From assembly GCF_000217955.3 (NCBI RefSeq), contig NZ_AFOY02000009.1, positions 62,001 through 126,000 of the forward strand: 64,000 nt of DNA, written 5' to 3'. Within the stretch, counting starts at the first letter, position 1, and every line of letters starts with the position of its first letter. Made by a program: the position numbers and the translations under genes. Positions 7,619-16,206 of the stretch are shown piece by piece. The stretch is from Pseudomonas fluorescens HK44. GTDB taxonomy: Bacteria; Pseudomonadota; Gammaproteobacteria; Pseudomonadales; Pseudomonadaceae. The notes beneath the pieces are model-generated. The model worked only from the letters and a program-made list of their open reading frames with translations, was not told where the DNA came from and ran no database searches.

Positions 7619-8953
7619 ATGTCCACCACAACGCCGGCCAACCCTAAAGTTGGCTTCGTATCCCTGGGTTGCCCGAAAGCACTGGTCGACTCCGAGCGCA
7701 TCCTTACCCAATTGCGCATGGAAGGCTATGACGTCGTGTCCACCTATCAGGACGCCGATGTCGTGGTGGTCAACACCTGCGGCTTCATCGACTCGGCCAA
7801 GGCCGAATCCCTTGAAGTGATCGGCGAAGCCATCAAGGAAAACGGCAAGGTCATCGTCACCGGCTGCATGGGTGTCGAAGAAGGCAACATCCGCAACGTA
7901 CACCCGAGCGTGCTGGCCGTCACCGGTCCGCAGCAGTACGAGCAAGTGGTCAATGCCGTGCACGACGTCGTGCCACCGCGCAAGGATCACAACCCGCTGA
8001 TCGACCTGGTGCCGCCGCAAGGCATCAAGCTGACGCCGCGTCACTACGCCTACCTGAAGATTTCCGAAGGCTGCAACCACAGCTGCAGCTTCTGCATCAT
8101 CCCGTCGATGCGCGGCAAACTGGTCAGCCGTCCGGTGGGCGATGTGCTCGACGAAGCCCAGCGTCTGGTCAAATCCGGCGTCAAAGAGCTGCTGGTAATT
8201 TCCCAGGACACCAGCGCCTATGGCGTTGACGTCAAGTACCGCACCGGTTTCTGGAACGGCGCGCCGGTGAAAACCCGCATGACCGAACTGTGCGAAGCGC
8301 TCAGCACCCTCGGCGTCTGGGTTCGCCTGCACTACGTTTACCCGTACCCACATGTCGACGAACTGATCCCGCTGATGGCCGCCGGGAAAATCCTGCCGTA
8401 TCTGGACATCCCGTTCCAGCACGCCAGCCCGAAAGTGCTGAAGGCGATGAAACGCCCGGCGTTCGAAGACAAGACTCTGGCGCGCATCAAGAACTGGCGC
8501 GAGATCTGCCCGGACCTGATCATCCGTTCGACCTTCATCGTCGGCTTCCCCGGCGAAACCGAAGAAGACTTCCAGTACCTGCTGAACTGGCTGACCGAAG
8601 CCCAGCTCGACCGCGTTGGCTGCTTCCAGTACTCGCCGGTTGAAGGCGCTCCGGCCAACGATCTGGATCTGGAGATCATTCCGGATGAGGTCAAGCAAGA
8701 CCGCTGGGACCGTTTCATGGCGCACCAGCAGGCCATCAGCTCGGCGCGCCTGCAAATGCGCATCGGCCGTGAAATCGAAGTACTGGTCGATGAAGTCGAC
8801 GAGCAAGGCGCGGTCGGCCGTTGCTTCTTCGATGCCCCGGAAATCGACGGCAACGTCTTCATCGATAACGGCAGCAACCTCAAGCCAGGCGACAAGGTCT
8901 GGTGCAAAGTGACCGACGCCGACGAATACGACCTGTGGGCTGAACAGATCTAA
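7619..8953 (+). CDS. rimO: Ribosomal protein S12 methylthiotransferase RimO
   Basis: RimO is a radical-SAM enzyme that adds a methylthio group to the conserved Asp of ribosomal protein S12. The 444 residues show the three-cysteine N-terminal domain (Cys18, Cys54, Cys83) binding one iron-sulfur cluster, the radical-SAM motif GCNHSCSFC (Cys152, Cys156, Cys159) and a C-terminal TRAM domain (about the last 65 residues). Length and motifs match RimO rather than the tRNA enzyme MiaB. GAGG precedes the ATG. It is followed by a strong terminator, so it is probably a single-gene unit. Confidence 0.96.
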   Translation: MSTTTPANPKVGFVSLGCPKALVDSERILTQLRMEGYDVVSTYQDADVVVVNTCGFIDSAKAESLEVIGEAIKENGKVIVTGCMGVEEGNIRNVHPSVLAVTGPQQYEQVVNAVHDVVPPRKDHNPLIDLVPPQGIKLTPRHYAYLKISEGCNHSCSFCIIPSMRGKLVSRPVGDVLDEAQRLVKSGVKELLVISQDTSAYGVDVKYRTGFWNGAPVKTRMTELCEALSTLGVWVRLHYVYPYPHVDELIPLMAAGKILPYLDIPFQHASPKVLKAMKRPAFEDKTLARIKNWREICPDLIIRSTFIVGFPGETEEDFQYLLNWLTEAQLDRVGCFQYSPVEGAPANDLDLEIIPDEVKQDRWDRFMAHQQAISSARLQMRIGREIEVLVDEVDEQGAVGRCFFDAPEIDGNVFIDNGSNLKPGDKVWCKVTDADEYDLWAEQI

Positions 8954-8967
8954 ACGCAAAAAATATG

Positions 8968-9005
8968 AAAAGCCCCGCTCTCTTCACGAGATGCGGGGCT
9001 TTTTT
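8968..9005 (+). terminator. rimO intrinsic terminator
   Basis: AGCCCCGC and GCGGGGCT form a stem around an inner CTCTTCACGAG hairpin, followed by a run of six T. Confidence 0.92.
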
Positions 9006-9068
9006 ACGTCTATCGTATTGTTCAGCAAGAGGATTTAACCTCGCGCACAGAACAAGGGGCAGGCGGGC

Positions 9069-9542
9069 ATGCGCCATCATTCGGTCATCCACACACCGAA
9101 ACACAGCGACTACGAAGAACTGACCCGGGTCTGGGAGGCGTCGGTCCGCGCTACGCATGATTTTTTACCGGACAGTTACATCGAGCTGCTGAAGAACCTG
9201 GTGCTCACCCGCTATCTGGATGCCGTCATGCTGATCTGCACCCGTGACCGAAGCCAGCGCATCACCGGGTTCGCCGGCGTTGCGGCAGGCAAGATCGAAA
9301 TGCTCTTTATCGCCCCCGAACACCGTGGCGAGGGCCTGGGCAAACAACTGCTGCGCTACGCCATGGAACACCTCAACGCCGATGAACTGGACGTCAACGA
9401 ACAAAACCCGCAAGCCTTGGGGTTCTATTTCAAACAGGGTTTCGAAGTCATCGGACGCTCGGAGGTCGATGGCATGGGCCAGCCATATCCGCTGCTGCAC
9501 ATGCGTTTCAAGCAGGCCAATCAACAGGCCCGGCGCGGCTAA
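9069..9542 (+). CDS. GNAT-family N-acetyltransferase, YjaB-like
   Basis: The 157-residue protein has the acetyl-CoA-binding motif A, LFIAPEHRGEGLG (79-91), followed by DVNEQN (108-113) and GFYFKQGF (118-125), and ends with the GRSEVDGMGQPYPLLHM segment typical of E. coli YjaB relatives. The N-terminal VWEASVRATHDFL also matches that group. The acceptor substrate is not known. The gene is between rimO and a pseudouridine-synthase-like gene on the same strand, with a terminator before it, so it may head the next transcript. Confidence 0.85.
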   Translation: MRHHSVIHTPKHSDYEELTRVWEASVRATHDFLPDSYIELLKNLVLTRYLDAVMLICTRDRSQRITGFAGVAAGKIEMLFIAPEHRGEGLGKQLLRYAMEHLNADELDVNEQNPQALGFYFKQGFEVIGRSEVDGMGQPYPLLHMRFKQANQQARRG

Positions 9543-9624
9543 AAGCCACACAAGGCAAATGGACCCGCGATTAACCGGCGCGAGGCAGGTACAATGCCTC
9601 CCCCCTTTTGTAACGGCCCCTGTC

Positions 9625-10335
9625 ATGACTGACCCGATTCGTCTCTCCAAACGCCTCATCGAGCTCGTCGGCTGCTCCCGTCGGGAGGCTGAGCTGTTCA
9701 TTGAGGGCGGCTGGGTCACCGTGGACGGCGAAGTCATCGATGAGCCGCAGTTCAAGGTCGACACCCAGAAAGTCGAACTCGACCCCGAAGCCAAGGCCAC
9801 CGCGCCGGAACCCGTGACCATCCTGCTGCACGCGCCAGCGGGCATGGATGCCGACACCGCCCTGCAACTGATCGGCCCCGAGACCCTGAGCGAAGAACAC
9901 CGCTTCAGCAAACGTCCGCTCAAGGGCCACTTCCTGCGCCTGACCGCCAGCGCCGACCTGCAGGCCAACGCCAGCGGGCTGCTGGTGTTCACCCAGGACT
10001 GGAAGATCCTGCGCAAACTCACCGCCGATGCCAGCAAGATCGAGCAAGAGTATGTGGTCGAGGTCGAAGGTGACATGGTCGCTCACGGGCTCAACCGCCT
10101 GACCCACGGCCTGTCGTACAAAGGCAAGGAACTGCCAGCGGTCAAAGCCAGCTGGCAGAACGAAAATCGCCTGCGCTTCGCGATGAAAAACCCGCAACCG
10201 GGCCTCATCGCCCTGCTCTGCCAGGCTGTCGGCCTCAAGGTCGTCGCCATCCGCCGCATCCGTATCGGCGGTGTTTCCATCGGCAAAGTGCCGGTGGGTC
10301 AATGGCGCTATCTGTCTGCCAAAGAGAAATTCTAA
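9625..10335 (+). CDS. RluB/RluF-type pseudouridine synthase homologue with altered active site
   Basis: The 236-residue protein has an N-terminal S4 RNA-binding domain (about 6-55, IRLSKRLIELVGCSRREAEL) and a fold resembling the RsuA/RluB/RluF pseudouridine synthases (GLLVFTQD, then IRRIRIGG and the C-terminal LPVGQWR-like segment). In the enzymes the catalytic Asp lies in RLDxxxxGL. Here the aligned stretch reads ADLQANASGLL, so Gln113 takes the expected Asp place unless two residues are inserted. The usual KPxG motif is also changed, to HAPAG. It may be a divergent enzyme or an RNA-binding protein without catalysis. I chose ATG 9625 because the S4 domain begins there; the open frame extends further upstream through the GNAT gene in another frame. 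Confidence 0.8.
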   Translation: MTDPIRLSKRLIELVGCSRREAELFIEGGWVTVDGEVIDEPQFKVDTQKVELDPEAKATAPEPVTILLHAPAGMDADTALQLIGPETLSEEHRFSKRPLKGHFLRLTASADLQANASGLLVFTQDWKILRKLTADASKIEQEYVVEVEGDMVAHGLNRLTHGLSYKGKELPAVKASWQNENRLRFAMKNPQPGLIALLCQAVGLKVVAIRRIRIGGVSIGKVPVGQWRYLSAKEKF

Positions 10336-10402
10336 GGCGGCCACACATTTCGGCGTCGCCGTTAACGGCAACGCCCACAGCTGAATGATCAGGACTGCAC
10401 AC

Positions 10403-10870
10403 ATGATTCATAACGACGTACTGCGCAGCGTGCGCTACATGCTCGACATCAGTGACAAAAAAGTCATCGAGATCATCAAGCTCGGCGGCATGGATGTCAC
10501 CCTGCCCGACCTGGTGACGTACCTCGACAAGAAAGAAGAAGACGAAGAAGGCTTCGTACGCTGCCCGGACGAGGTCATGGCGCACTTCCTTGATGGCCTG
10601 GTGTTCTTCAAGCGTGGCAAGGACGAAAGCCGTCCGCCGCAGCCGATCGAGCTGCCGGTCACCAACAACATCATTCTGAAAAAGCTGCGCGTGGCCTTCG
10701 AACTGAAAGAAGACGACATGCACGCGATCCTCAAGGCCGCCGAATTCCCGGTCTCCAAGCCTGAGCTGAGCGCACTGTTCCGCAAGTTCGGCCACACCAA
10801 CTACCGCCCATGCGGCGACCAGTTGCTGCGCAACTTCCTCAAAGGCCTGACCCTGCGCGTTCGCGGCTGA
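10403..10870 (+). CDS. DUF1456 family protein (YehS-like)
   Basis: A 155-residue, mostly helical, acidic protein with two related halves: NDVLRSVRYMLDISDKKVIE near the start and NNIILKKLRVAFELKEDDM in the second half, each followed by a KPEL- or LPDL-type segment. This duplicated layout is that of DUF1456/YehS, whose function is not established. The start at 10403 begins with MIHNDVLR as in relatives; an upstream ATG at 10385 is less likely. It ends 2 bases before trmO, so the two are probably translated from one transcript. Confidence 0.85.
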   Translation: MIHNDVLRSVRYMLDISDKKVIEIIKLGGMDVTLPDLVTYLDKKEEDEEGFVRCPDEVMAHFLDGLVFFKRGKDESRPPQPIELPVTNNIILKKLRVAFELKEDDMHAILKAAEFPVSKPELSALFRKFGHTNYRPCGDQLLRNFLKGLTLRVRG

Positions 10871-10872
10871 CC

Positions 10873-11571
10873 ATGAGCTACAGCGTTTCCCCGATCGGCT
10901 TCGTGCGCTCCTGCTTCAAGGAGAAGTTCGCCATTCCGCGTCAGCCGCAACTGGCGCCGGCCGCTCGCGGCATTCTGGAGCTGGTGGCGCCGTTCGATCA
11001 GGGGGATGCGGTGCAAGGCCTGGAGCAGGTCAGCCATGTCTGGCTGCTGTTCCTGTTTCATCAGGCGCTGGAAGACAAGCCGCGACTCAAAGTCCGCCCA
11101 CCGCGCTTGGGCGGCAACAAGTCCATGGGCGTGTTTGCCACGCGCGCAACCCATCGGCCCAACGGCATTGGCCAATCGGTGGTCAAGCTGGACAAGGTTG
11201 AAGCCAATCGCCTGTGGATCTCCGGCATCGACCTGCTGGACGGTACGCCGATTCTCGACATCAAACCCTACGTGCCCTACGCCGATATCATCCCGGGTGC
11301 GTCCAACGAGATCGCCAGCGCCGCGCCGCAGCTGATTCCGGTGCAGTGGGCGGATGCCGCCTTGCAACAGGCGTATACGCAGGCTCAGCGCCTTGAAGAG
11401 CCCTTGGTCGAGCTGATCGAGCAATGCCTGGCGCAAGACCCACGCCCGGCGTACCAGACACCTGCCCCCGAACGCGAATACGGCGCACAGTTCTGGGACC
11501 TGGACGTGCGCTGGCATTACCCGCAAGCCGGGCTGATTCGCGTCCTCGAAGTCATCCCTGCGAAAACCTGA
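10873..11571 (+). CDS. trmO: tRNA (t6A37) N6-methyltransferase TrmO
   Basis: TrmO (TsaA) methylates the N6 of threonylcarbamoyladenosine at position 37 of certain tRNAs, using AdoMet in an unusual beta-barrel fold. The 232-residue protein has the family signatures RATHRPNGIGQS (91-102) and LDIKPYVPYAD (about 128-138), and the C-terminal extension usual for gammaproteobacterial members. The start codon lies 2 bases after the DUF1456 stop. A terminator follows. Confidence 0.93.
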   Translation: MSYSVSPIGFVRSCFKEKFAIPRQPQLAPAARGILELVAPFDQGDAVQGLEQVSHVWLLFLFHQALEDKPRLKVRPPRLGGNKSMGVFATRATHRPNGIGQSVVKLDKVEANRLWISGIDLLDGTPILDIKPYVPYADIIPGASNEIASAAPQLIPVQWADAALQQAYTQAQRLEEPLVELIEQCLAQDPRPAYQTPAPEREYGAQFWDLDVRWHYPQAGLIRVLEVIPAKT

Positions 11572-11584
11572 ACGCCAGAAACGC

Positions 11585-11622
11585 AAAAGCCCGCATTGCC
11601 TTCTCAGGCAACGCGGGCTTTT
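11585..11622. terminator. Intrinsic terminator between trmO and fpr
   Basis: AAAAGCCCGC and GCGGGCTTTT flank an inner TTGCC/GGCAA stem; the A and T runs on both sides allow use by the convergent trmO and fpr. Confidence 0.9.
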
Positions 11623-11628
11623 GCTTTT

Positions 11629-11657
11629 ATGTGGGAGCAGCCCGGCTGCTCCCACAT
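11629..11657. repeat. REP-like perfect inverted repeat
   Basis: ATGTGGGAGCAG and its exact complement flank the 5-base loop CCCGG, and a T-run follows on the plus strand. It belongs to the GTGGGAGC-type REP sequences of the genus and may add a second barrier to transcription. Confidence 0.8.
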
Positions 11658-11670
11658 TTTTCAGTGCCGC

Positions 11671-12450
11671 TTACTTCTCGACGAACGCACGCTCGATCAG
11701 GTAGTCACCCGGCTCACGCATGCGCGGCGAAACTTTCAGGCCGAAGCTGTTCAGTACTTCGCTGGTTTCGTCGAGCATGCTCGGGCTGCCGCAGAGCATG
11801 GCACGGTCGTCTTCAGGATTGATCGGCGGCAGGCCGATGTCGCTGAACAGCTTGCCGCTGCGCATCAGGTCGGTCAGACGACCTTCGTTTTCGAACGGCT
11901 CGCGAGTCACGGTCGGATAGTAGATCAACTTGTCACGCAGGGCCTCGCCGAAGAATTCGTTCTGCGGCAGGTGCTCGGTGATGAACTCGCGGTAAGCGAC
12001 TTCGTTGACGTAACGTACGCCGTGGCACAGGATCACTTTTTCGAAACGCTCGTAGGTTTCCGGATCCTGAATGACGCTCATGAACGGCGCCAGACCGGTG
12101 CCGGTGCTGAGCAGGTACAGATGCTTGCCAGGCTTCAAATCGTCCAGCACCAGGGTGCCGGTCGGCTTTTTGCTGATGATGATCTCGTCGCCTTCCTTCA
12201 GATGTTGCAACTGGGAAGTCAGCGGACCATCGGGAACCTTGATGCTGAAGAACTCGAGATGCTCTTCCCAGTTCGGGCTGGCAATCGAGTAAGCGCGCAT
12301 AAGCGGGCGGCCGTTGGGCTGTTGCAGGCCGATCATCACGAACTGGCCGTTCTCGAAGCGCAGGCCCGGATCGCGGGTGCACTTGAAGCTGAACAGAGTG
12401 TCGTTCCAGTGGTGAACACTGAGGACACGCTCGTGGTTCATGTTGCTCAT
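11671..12450 (-). CDS. fpr: Ferredoxin/flavodoxin-NADP+ reductase Fpr
   Basis: Fpr moves electrons between NADPH and ferredoxin or flavodoxin through FAD. The 259-residue protein has the FAD-binding RAYSIAS (52-58), the NADP-binding STGTGLAPF (115-123) and ends FVEK as in the bacterial subclass. The ATG at 12450 (MSNMNHERVL) was chosen over the longer frame because relatives start there and AGGAG is present upstream. It is divergent from the LysR gene finR, which is known in P. putida to activate fprA under oxidative stress. Confidence 0.95.
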   Translation of the reverse strand: MSNMNHERVLSVHHWNDTLFSFKCTRDPGLRFENGQFVMIGLQQPNGRPLMRAYSIASPNWEEHLEFFSIKVPDGPLTSQLQHLKEGDEIIISKKPTGTLVLDDLKPGKHLYLLSTGTGLAPFMSVIQDPETYERFEKVILCHGVRYVNEVAYREFITEHLPQNEFFGEALRDKLIYYPTVTREPFENEGRLTDLMRSGKLFSDIGLPPINPEDDRAMLCGSPSMLDETSEVLNSFGLKVSPRMREPGDYLIERAFVEK

Positions 12451-12561
12451 GTACGGGGGACTCCTGGAGATTTTGTCTGCGCATGCTCTGCGCCAAGAGA
12501 GCAGTGCGCAATTGCATCGCATTCTAATGGCAGCGACAATATCTGTTAACTGGATTATTAA

Positions 12562-12574
12562 GATAAGGGTTATC
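12562..12574. promoter_or_regulatory. Candidate FinR operator in the fpr-finR space
   Basis: GATAA and TTATC form an inverted repeat with a GGG centre, 13 bases before the finR ATG and 110 bases before fpr. LysR regulators often bind such sites between divergent genes. The repeat is seen; binding is inferred. Confidence 0.4.
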
Positions 12575-12586
12575 GGTTATATAGAT

Positions 12587-13513
12587 ATGCGATTTACTCT
12601 ACGTCAACTTCAAGTCTTCGTCGCCGTCGCTCAGCAAGAGAGTGTCTCTCGTGCTGCGGGCCTGCTCAACCTTTCACAATCAGCGGCCAGCACCTCGATC
12701 ACCGAACTCGAGCGCCAATCCAGCTGCCAATTGTTCGACCGCGCCGGCAAGCGGCTGAGCCTCAACGCCATGGGCAAACAACTGTTGCCGCAGGCGGTGG
12801 CCTTGCTCGACCAAGCCAAGGAAATCGAAGACCTGCTCAACGGCAAGTCCGGTTTCGGCTCGCTGGCGGTCGGTGCCACCCTCACCATCGGCAACTACCT
12901 GGCGACCTTACTGATCGGCAGCTTCATGCAGCGTCATCCGGAAAGCCAGGTGAAGCTGCATGTGCAGAACACTGCCAACATCGTGCAACAAGTCGCCCAT
13001 TATGAAATTGATCTGGGTCTAATCGAAGGCGACTGCAGCCACCCGGACATCGAGGTACAAAGCTGGGTCGAGGATGAACTGGTGGTGTTTTGCGCCCCGC
13101 AACATCCGCTGGCCGCCCGTGGCCAGGCCAGCATGGAGGAGCTGACGCACGAGGCGTGGATCCTTCGCGAACAAGGCTCCGGCACGCGCCTGACCTTTGA
13201 CCAGGCCATGCGTCACCACCGAAGCGCCTTGAATATCCGGCTTGAGCTGGAACACACCGAAGCGATCAAGCGCGCAGTGGAATCTGGCTTGGGGATTGGC
13301 TGTATTTCACGACTGGCGCTACGCGACGCGTTCCGCCGCGGCAGTCTGGTGGCGGTTGAAACACCGGACCTGGATCTGGCGCGGCAGTTTTATTTCATCT
13401 GGCACAAACAGAAATATCAGACGTCGGCCATGCGCGAATTTCTCGACCTGTGCCGCGCCTTCACCGCTGGGGTCCAGCGCAGTGACGAGATCGTTTTACC
13501 GACGATTGCTTAA
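12587..13513 (+). CDS. finR: LysR-family transcriptional regulator FinR
   Basis: The 308-residue protein has an N-terminal winged helix-turn-helix (LRQLQVFVAVAQQESVSRAA) and a C-terminal periplasmic-binding-like effector domain of about 200 residues. Its divergent position to fpr matches finR of P. putida, which activates the ferredoxin-NADP+ reductase gene in response to superoxide stress. ATG 12587 was chosen because the helix-turn-helix begins immediately after it; the longer frame upstream runs into the fpr promoter. Its stop overlaps that of the convergent dgkA. Confidence 0.88.
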   Translation: MRFTLRQLQVFVAVAQQESVSRAAGLLNLSQSAASTSITELERQSSCQLFDRAGKRLSLNAMGKQLLPQAVALLDQAKEIEDLLNGKSGFGSLAVGATLTIGNYLATLLIGSFMQRHPESQVKLHVQNTANIVQQVAHYEIDLGLIEGDCSHPDIEVQSWVEDELVVFCAPQHPLAARGQASMEELTHEAWILREQGSGTRLTFDQAMRHHRSALNIRLELEHTEAIKRAVESGLGIGCISRLALRDAFRRGSLVAVETPDLDLARQFYFIWHKQKYQTSAMREFLDLCRAFTAGVQRSDEIVLPTIA

Positions 13514-13872
13514 AGCAGAATGACCGCCCACACCACCACGATCATGCTCAGGGCCACTAACTGAGCAGCGCTGCCCATGTCCTTGGCATTTTTCGACAGT
13601 GGGTGCCGCTCGAGGGAAATCCGGTCAATGGCCGCTTCCACGGCCGAATTGAGCAACTCGACAATCAGCGCCAGCATACAGACGGCAATCAGCAAGGCAC
13701 GCTCGACACGGCTGACGTTCAGCACAAACGCCAGCGGAATCAGGATGACATTGAGCAGGACCAGTTGACGGAAAGCGGCTTCGCCGGTGAAGGCTGCACG
13801 CAGGCCATCGAGAGAATAACCACCTGCATTGAGAATGCGCTTGAGACCGGTTTGACCTTTGAAAGGCGACAT
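13510..13872 (-). CDS. dgkA: Diacylglycerol kinase
   Basis: DgkA phosphorylates diacylglycerol in the inner membrane and so returns it to phospholipid synthesis. The 120-residue protein has three hydrophobic segments and the signature segment VELLNSAVEAAIDRI with the catalytic/metal-binding Glu residues, followed by KNAKDMGSAAQ. Length is standard. Its stop codon overlaps the finR stop by 3 bases in convergent orientation, and no terminator lies between them. Confidence 0.96.
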   Translation of the reverse strand: MSPFKGQTGLKRILNAGGYSLDGLRAAFTGEAAFRQLVLLNVILIPLAFVLNVSRVERALLIAVCMLALIVELLNSAVEAAIDRISLERHPLSKNAKDMGSAAQLVALSMIVVVWAVILL

Positions 13873-13947
13873 AAAGTAGGCAACTGAACCAGAAGGAGTA
13901 GAAAAGCTAGATCAACAGAAGTTAAAAAAGCGTGAATGGAAGCGCCT

Positions 13948-14598
13948 TTAATGGCTGGAAATTGACTCAAGTTGTTGCAACAGCAACGCCGCCTGAGTCC
14001 GGGTACGCACCCCCAACTTGCGGAAAATCGCCGTCACATGCGCCTTGATCGTCGCCTCCGACACGCTCAATTCGTAGGCAATCTGCTTGTTCAGCAGACC
14101 TTCGCAGACCATGGTCAATACACGGAACTGCTGTGGCGTCAGACTGGCCAAGCCTTCGCTGGCAGCCTTGGCCTCGTCCGAAACGCTGACCGCTTCAAAT
14201 GCCTGCGGCGGCCAGAAGACATCGCCATCCAGCACAGAGCGCACGGCCTGTTGAATCACTTCCAATGAACTGGATTTGGGAATGAAACCGCTGGCCCCGA
14301 ACTCACGGGAGCGCACCATGATCGTGGCCTCTTCCTGAGCCGAAACCATCACCACCGGGATCTGCGGGTATTGACCGCGCAACAGCACCAGCCCGGAGAA
14401 TCCGTACGCGCCCGGCATGTTCAGGTCCAGCAGCACCAGATCCCAGTCAGCCTTTTCAGTCAGACGGGCTTCCAGCTCGGCAATACTCGCCACTTCCACC
14501 AGACGAACCTCGGGGCCAAGGCCCAGGGTCACAGCCTGGTGCAGCGCGCTACGAAAGAGAGGGTGGTCATCGGCAATCAGGATTTCGTATGTGGCCAT
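13948..14598 (-). CDS. erdR: NarL/LuxR-family response regulator ErdR
   Basis: The 216-residue protein has a receiver domain with the acidic pair DD (10-11), phospho-acceptor Asp58 in LLDLNMPG and the conserved Lys in PKSS, then a LuxR-type helix-turn-helix (LTPQQFRVLTMVCEGLLNKQ). The location next to dgkA corresponds to P. aeruginosa PA3604, named erdR, which controls acetate and ethanol metabolism genes. No sensor kinase gene is adjacent, as in P. aeruginosa. Assignment of the specific name rests on gene order and similarity. Confidence 0.83.
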   Translation of the reverse strand: MATYEILIADDHPLFRSALHQAVTLGLGPEVRLVEVASIAELEARLTEKADWDLVLLDLNMPGAYGFSGLVLLRGQYPQIPVVMVSAQEEATIMVRSREFGASGFIPKSSSLEVIQQAVRSVLDGDVFWPPQAFEAVSVSDEAKAASEGLASLTPQQFRVLTMVCEGLLNKQIAYELSVSEATIKAHVTAIFRKLGVRTRTQAALLLQQLESISSH

Positions 14599-14823
14599 TT
14601 TTCAAATGATCCTGTTTTTTATGGCAGACCCGATGCATTCGGTATCGCCAAGGCAACTCGAGGCACCGCCAGACAGCGGCACCAACAGGGCACGTTCAAC
14701 GCCAAGAGCCCATAAAACCGGCGTTTCAATCTTCGGCCGCACCCCAATCGGCGCCAAGGATGCCCAGCGAAGCCTGGGTGGTCAAGCCGCAACCCCGTGG
14801 TTACCTGTCAGTATGGGCGACTC

Positions 14824-15582
14824 TCAGGACATGATCGGGGCCGTGTGTTCAACGAAAGGCAGCAATTCTGTATGGGCCGGGGTCGAGACATTCATTTCCA
14901 GCTGATGCTTGGCATCGAGGTAATGCTGGCTGAACACATCGAAATAGGCATCCAGTGCCGATGCAGCGTCTACATCCCCCGCCAGATCCAGGCACAACGC
15001 AGCCACTTCCGCGGTGCACAGGTGTTCGCTGCGGGTAGACCTTCGCAAGCGGTACCGCGAGAGCTTTTCGGGGAGCAGGCTCAGAATCGGAAACCCGTCG
15101 AAATAAGGGCTTTTCCGAAAAATCTTTCTCGCCTCGGTCCAGGTTGCATCCAGCAGGATGAACAATGGGCGCTTCTCGCCAGTAGCCTCGACGGTATGCG
15201 TCACGCGTTCAGGAGCAACGTATTCGCCGGGAAAGACCAGATAAGGCTGCCATTGCGGGTCGGACAAAAGCTTGATCAGCTGCGGGTCGACCTCGGTACG
15301 CGACCAGATAAAGGCAAAGTTATCCCTGACCACGTCTGCGATCAGCCAGCCGGTATTGCTCGGTTTGAACACTTCCTTCCTGGTCATGATCAGGCATACA
15401 CCGGCCCGTGATTCGACCTGGGGACGCCAGTTACACAGGCAGTGGCTCTCGATCACCCGGCACGTATGGCAACGGGGCGCTCGTGAACCGCGGGCCAGAA
15501 AAGGCTTGGTACTCTCCTCTTCTCGCTCATCGCGCAGACGGGCTACGGCGTTCGTGGCAAAACGTGGGGCTGCATTGCTCAT
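14824..15582 (-). CDS. DTW-domain tRNA-uridine aminocarboxypropyltransferase, TapT-like
   Basis: DTW proteins such as E. coli TapT place an aminocarboxypropyl group on uridine of tRNA. The 252-residue protein has an N-terminal cysteine set (CHTCRVIESHCLC) and the DTW-type motif, here LLDATWTEARKI, followed by LRRSTRSEHLCTAE. The start at 15582 (MSNAAPRF) is preferred over ATGs at 15594 and 15627, but none has a strong ribosome binding site, so the N-terminus is uncertain. The space to erdR (14599-14823) shows nothing clear. Confidence 0.83.
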   Translation of the reverse strand: MSNAAPRFATNAVARLRDEREEESTKPFLARGSRAPRCHTCRVIESHCLCNWRPQVESRAGVCLIMTRKEVFKPSNTGWLIADVVRDNFAFIWSRTEVDPQLIKLLSDPQWQPYLVFPGEYVAPERVTHTVEATGEKRPLFILLDATWTEARKIFRKSPYFDGFPILSLLPEKLSRYRLRRSTRSEHLCTAEVAALCLDLAGDVDAASALDAYFDVFSQHYLDAKHQLEMNVSTPAHTELLPFVEHTAPIMS

Positions 15583-15677
15583 CGCAGGCAGCATCCGCAG
15601 AGAAGGGATATCGACACAAAAAAACACTCGGCAAGGCAGGAAGTCGCGGCAGTTTACCAGAGCATCTCGCCCAAACC

Positions 15678-15706
15678 TGTACCGCCTACCCCCGCTCGCC
15701 TATAAT
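15678..15706 (+). promoter_or_regulatory. Probable promoter of the exported PA3611-like gene
   Basis: A perfect TATAAT at 15701-15706 lies 66 bases before the ATG at 15773. The -35 position (TGTACC, spacing 17) matches poorly. Confidence 0.45.
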
Positions 15707-15772
15707 CCGCCGCCACTGAACGCACCGCCATGTGGCTGGTCGAAGCACCAGTCACTGAACCAGGAGAGTTTC

Positions 15773-16198
15773 ATGCTGCGCCTTATCGTCCCCACCGCTG
15801 CCCTTCTGCTGGCCCTGCCCTTCAGCGCTCAAGCAGCCTCCCTGAATGATTTGAATCTGGGCAAGATGCTGGAAAAGGTTGCTGCGGAAAGTAACGTCGG
15901 CCTGCCTCGGGAAATCAATGAGAACCTTCTCGACCAAGGTTATACGGTTGATGGCAAACAGCTGATCGACCACATTAGCGTGCAATCGGCTTATGCCGAC
16001 GAAATGCGTGCCAACCCGAAAGTGGTTTATCTGCAACTGGGCGCCAGCGTGTGCCGCAACGTGAACTACCGCAAGCTGATGGCCAAGGGCGCGATCATGC
16101 GTTACGACTTTTCGGAAAACAAAACCAATCGCCCTGTAGGCTCGGCCAGCTACCAGGAATCGGATTGCCCTGCGCAAACGGCACAAAAGAAAAAGTAA
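15773..16198 (+). CDS. Small exported protein, PA3611-family (putative quorum-sensing-regulated factor)
   Basis: The 141-residue protein starts with a clear signal peptide (LIVPTAALLLALPFSAQA, probable cleavage after AQA at about residue 21). The mature part is mixed helix and strand with two cysteines (in ASVCRNV and ESDCPA) that could form a disulfide, and ends in QKKK. It resembles the P. aeruginosa PA3611 family, annotated as a quorum-sensing-regulated virulence factor, but that link is from memory and the molecular function is unknown. CAGGAG precedes the ATG. Confidence 0.7.
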   Translation: MLRLIVPTAALLLALPFSAQAASLNDLNLGKMLEKVAAESNVGLPREINENLLDQGYTVDGKQLIDHISVQSAYADEMRANPKVVYLQLGASVCRNVNYRKLMAKGAIMRYDFSENKTNRPVGSASYQESDCPAQTAQKKK

Positions 16199-16206
16199 TC
16201 ACGTCA

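Noticed and set aside
7613..8959. 448-codon minus-strand frame over rimO
   Set aside because: Mirror of rimO caused by high third-position G+C; no ribosome binding site or domain.
14371..15719. Plus-strand frames over erdR and the DTW gene
   Set aside because: Antisense to genes with clear motifs; no start signals.
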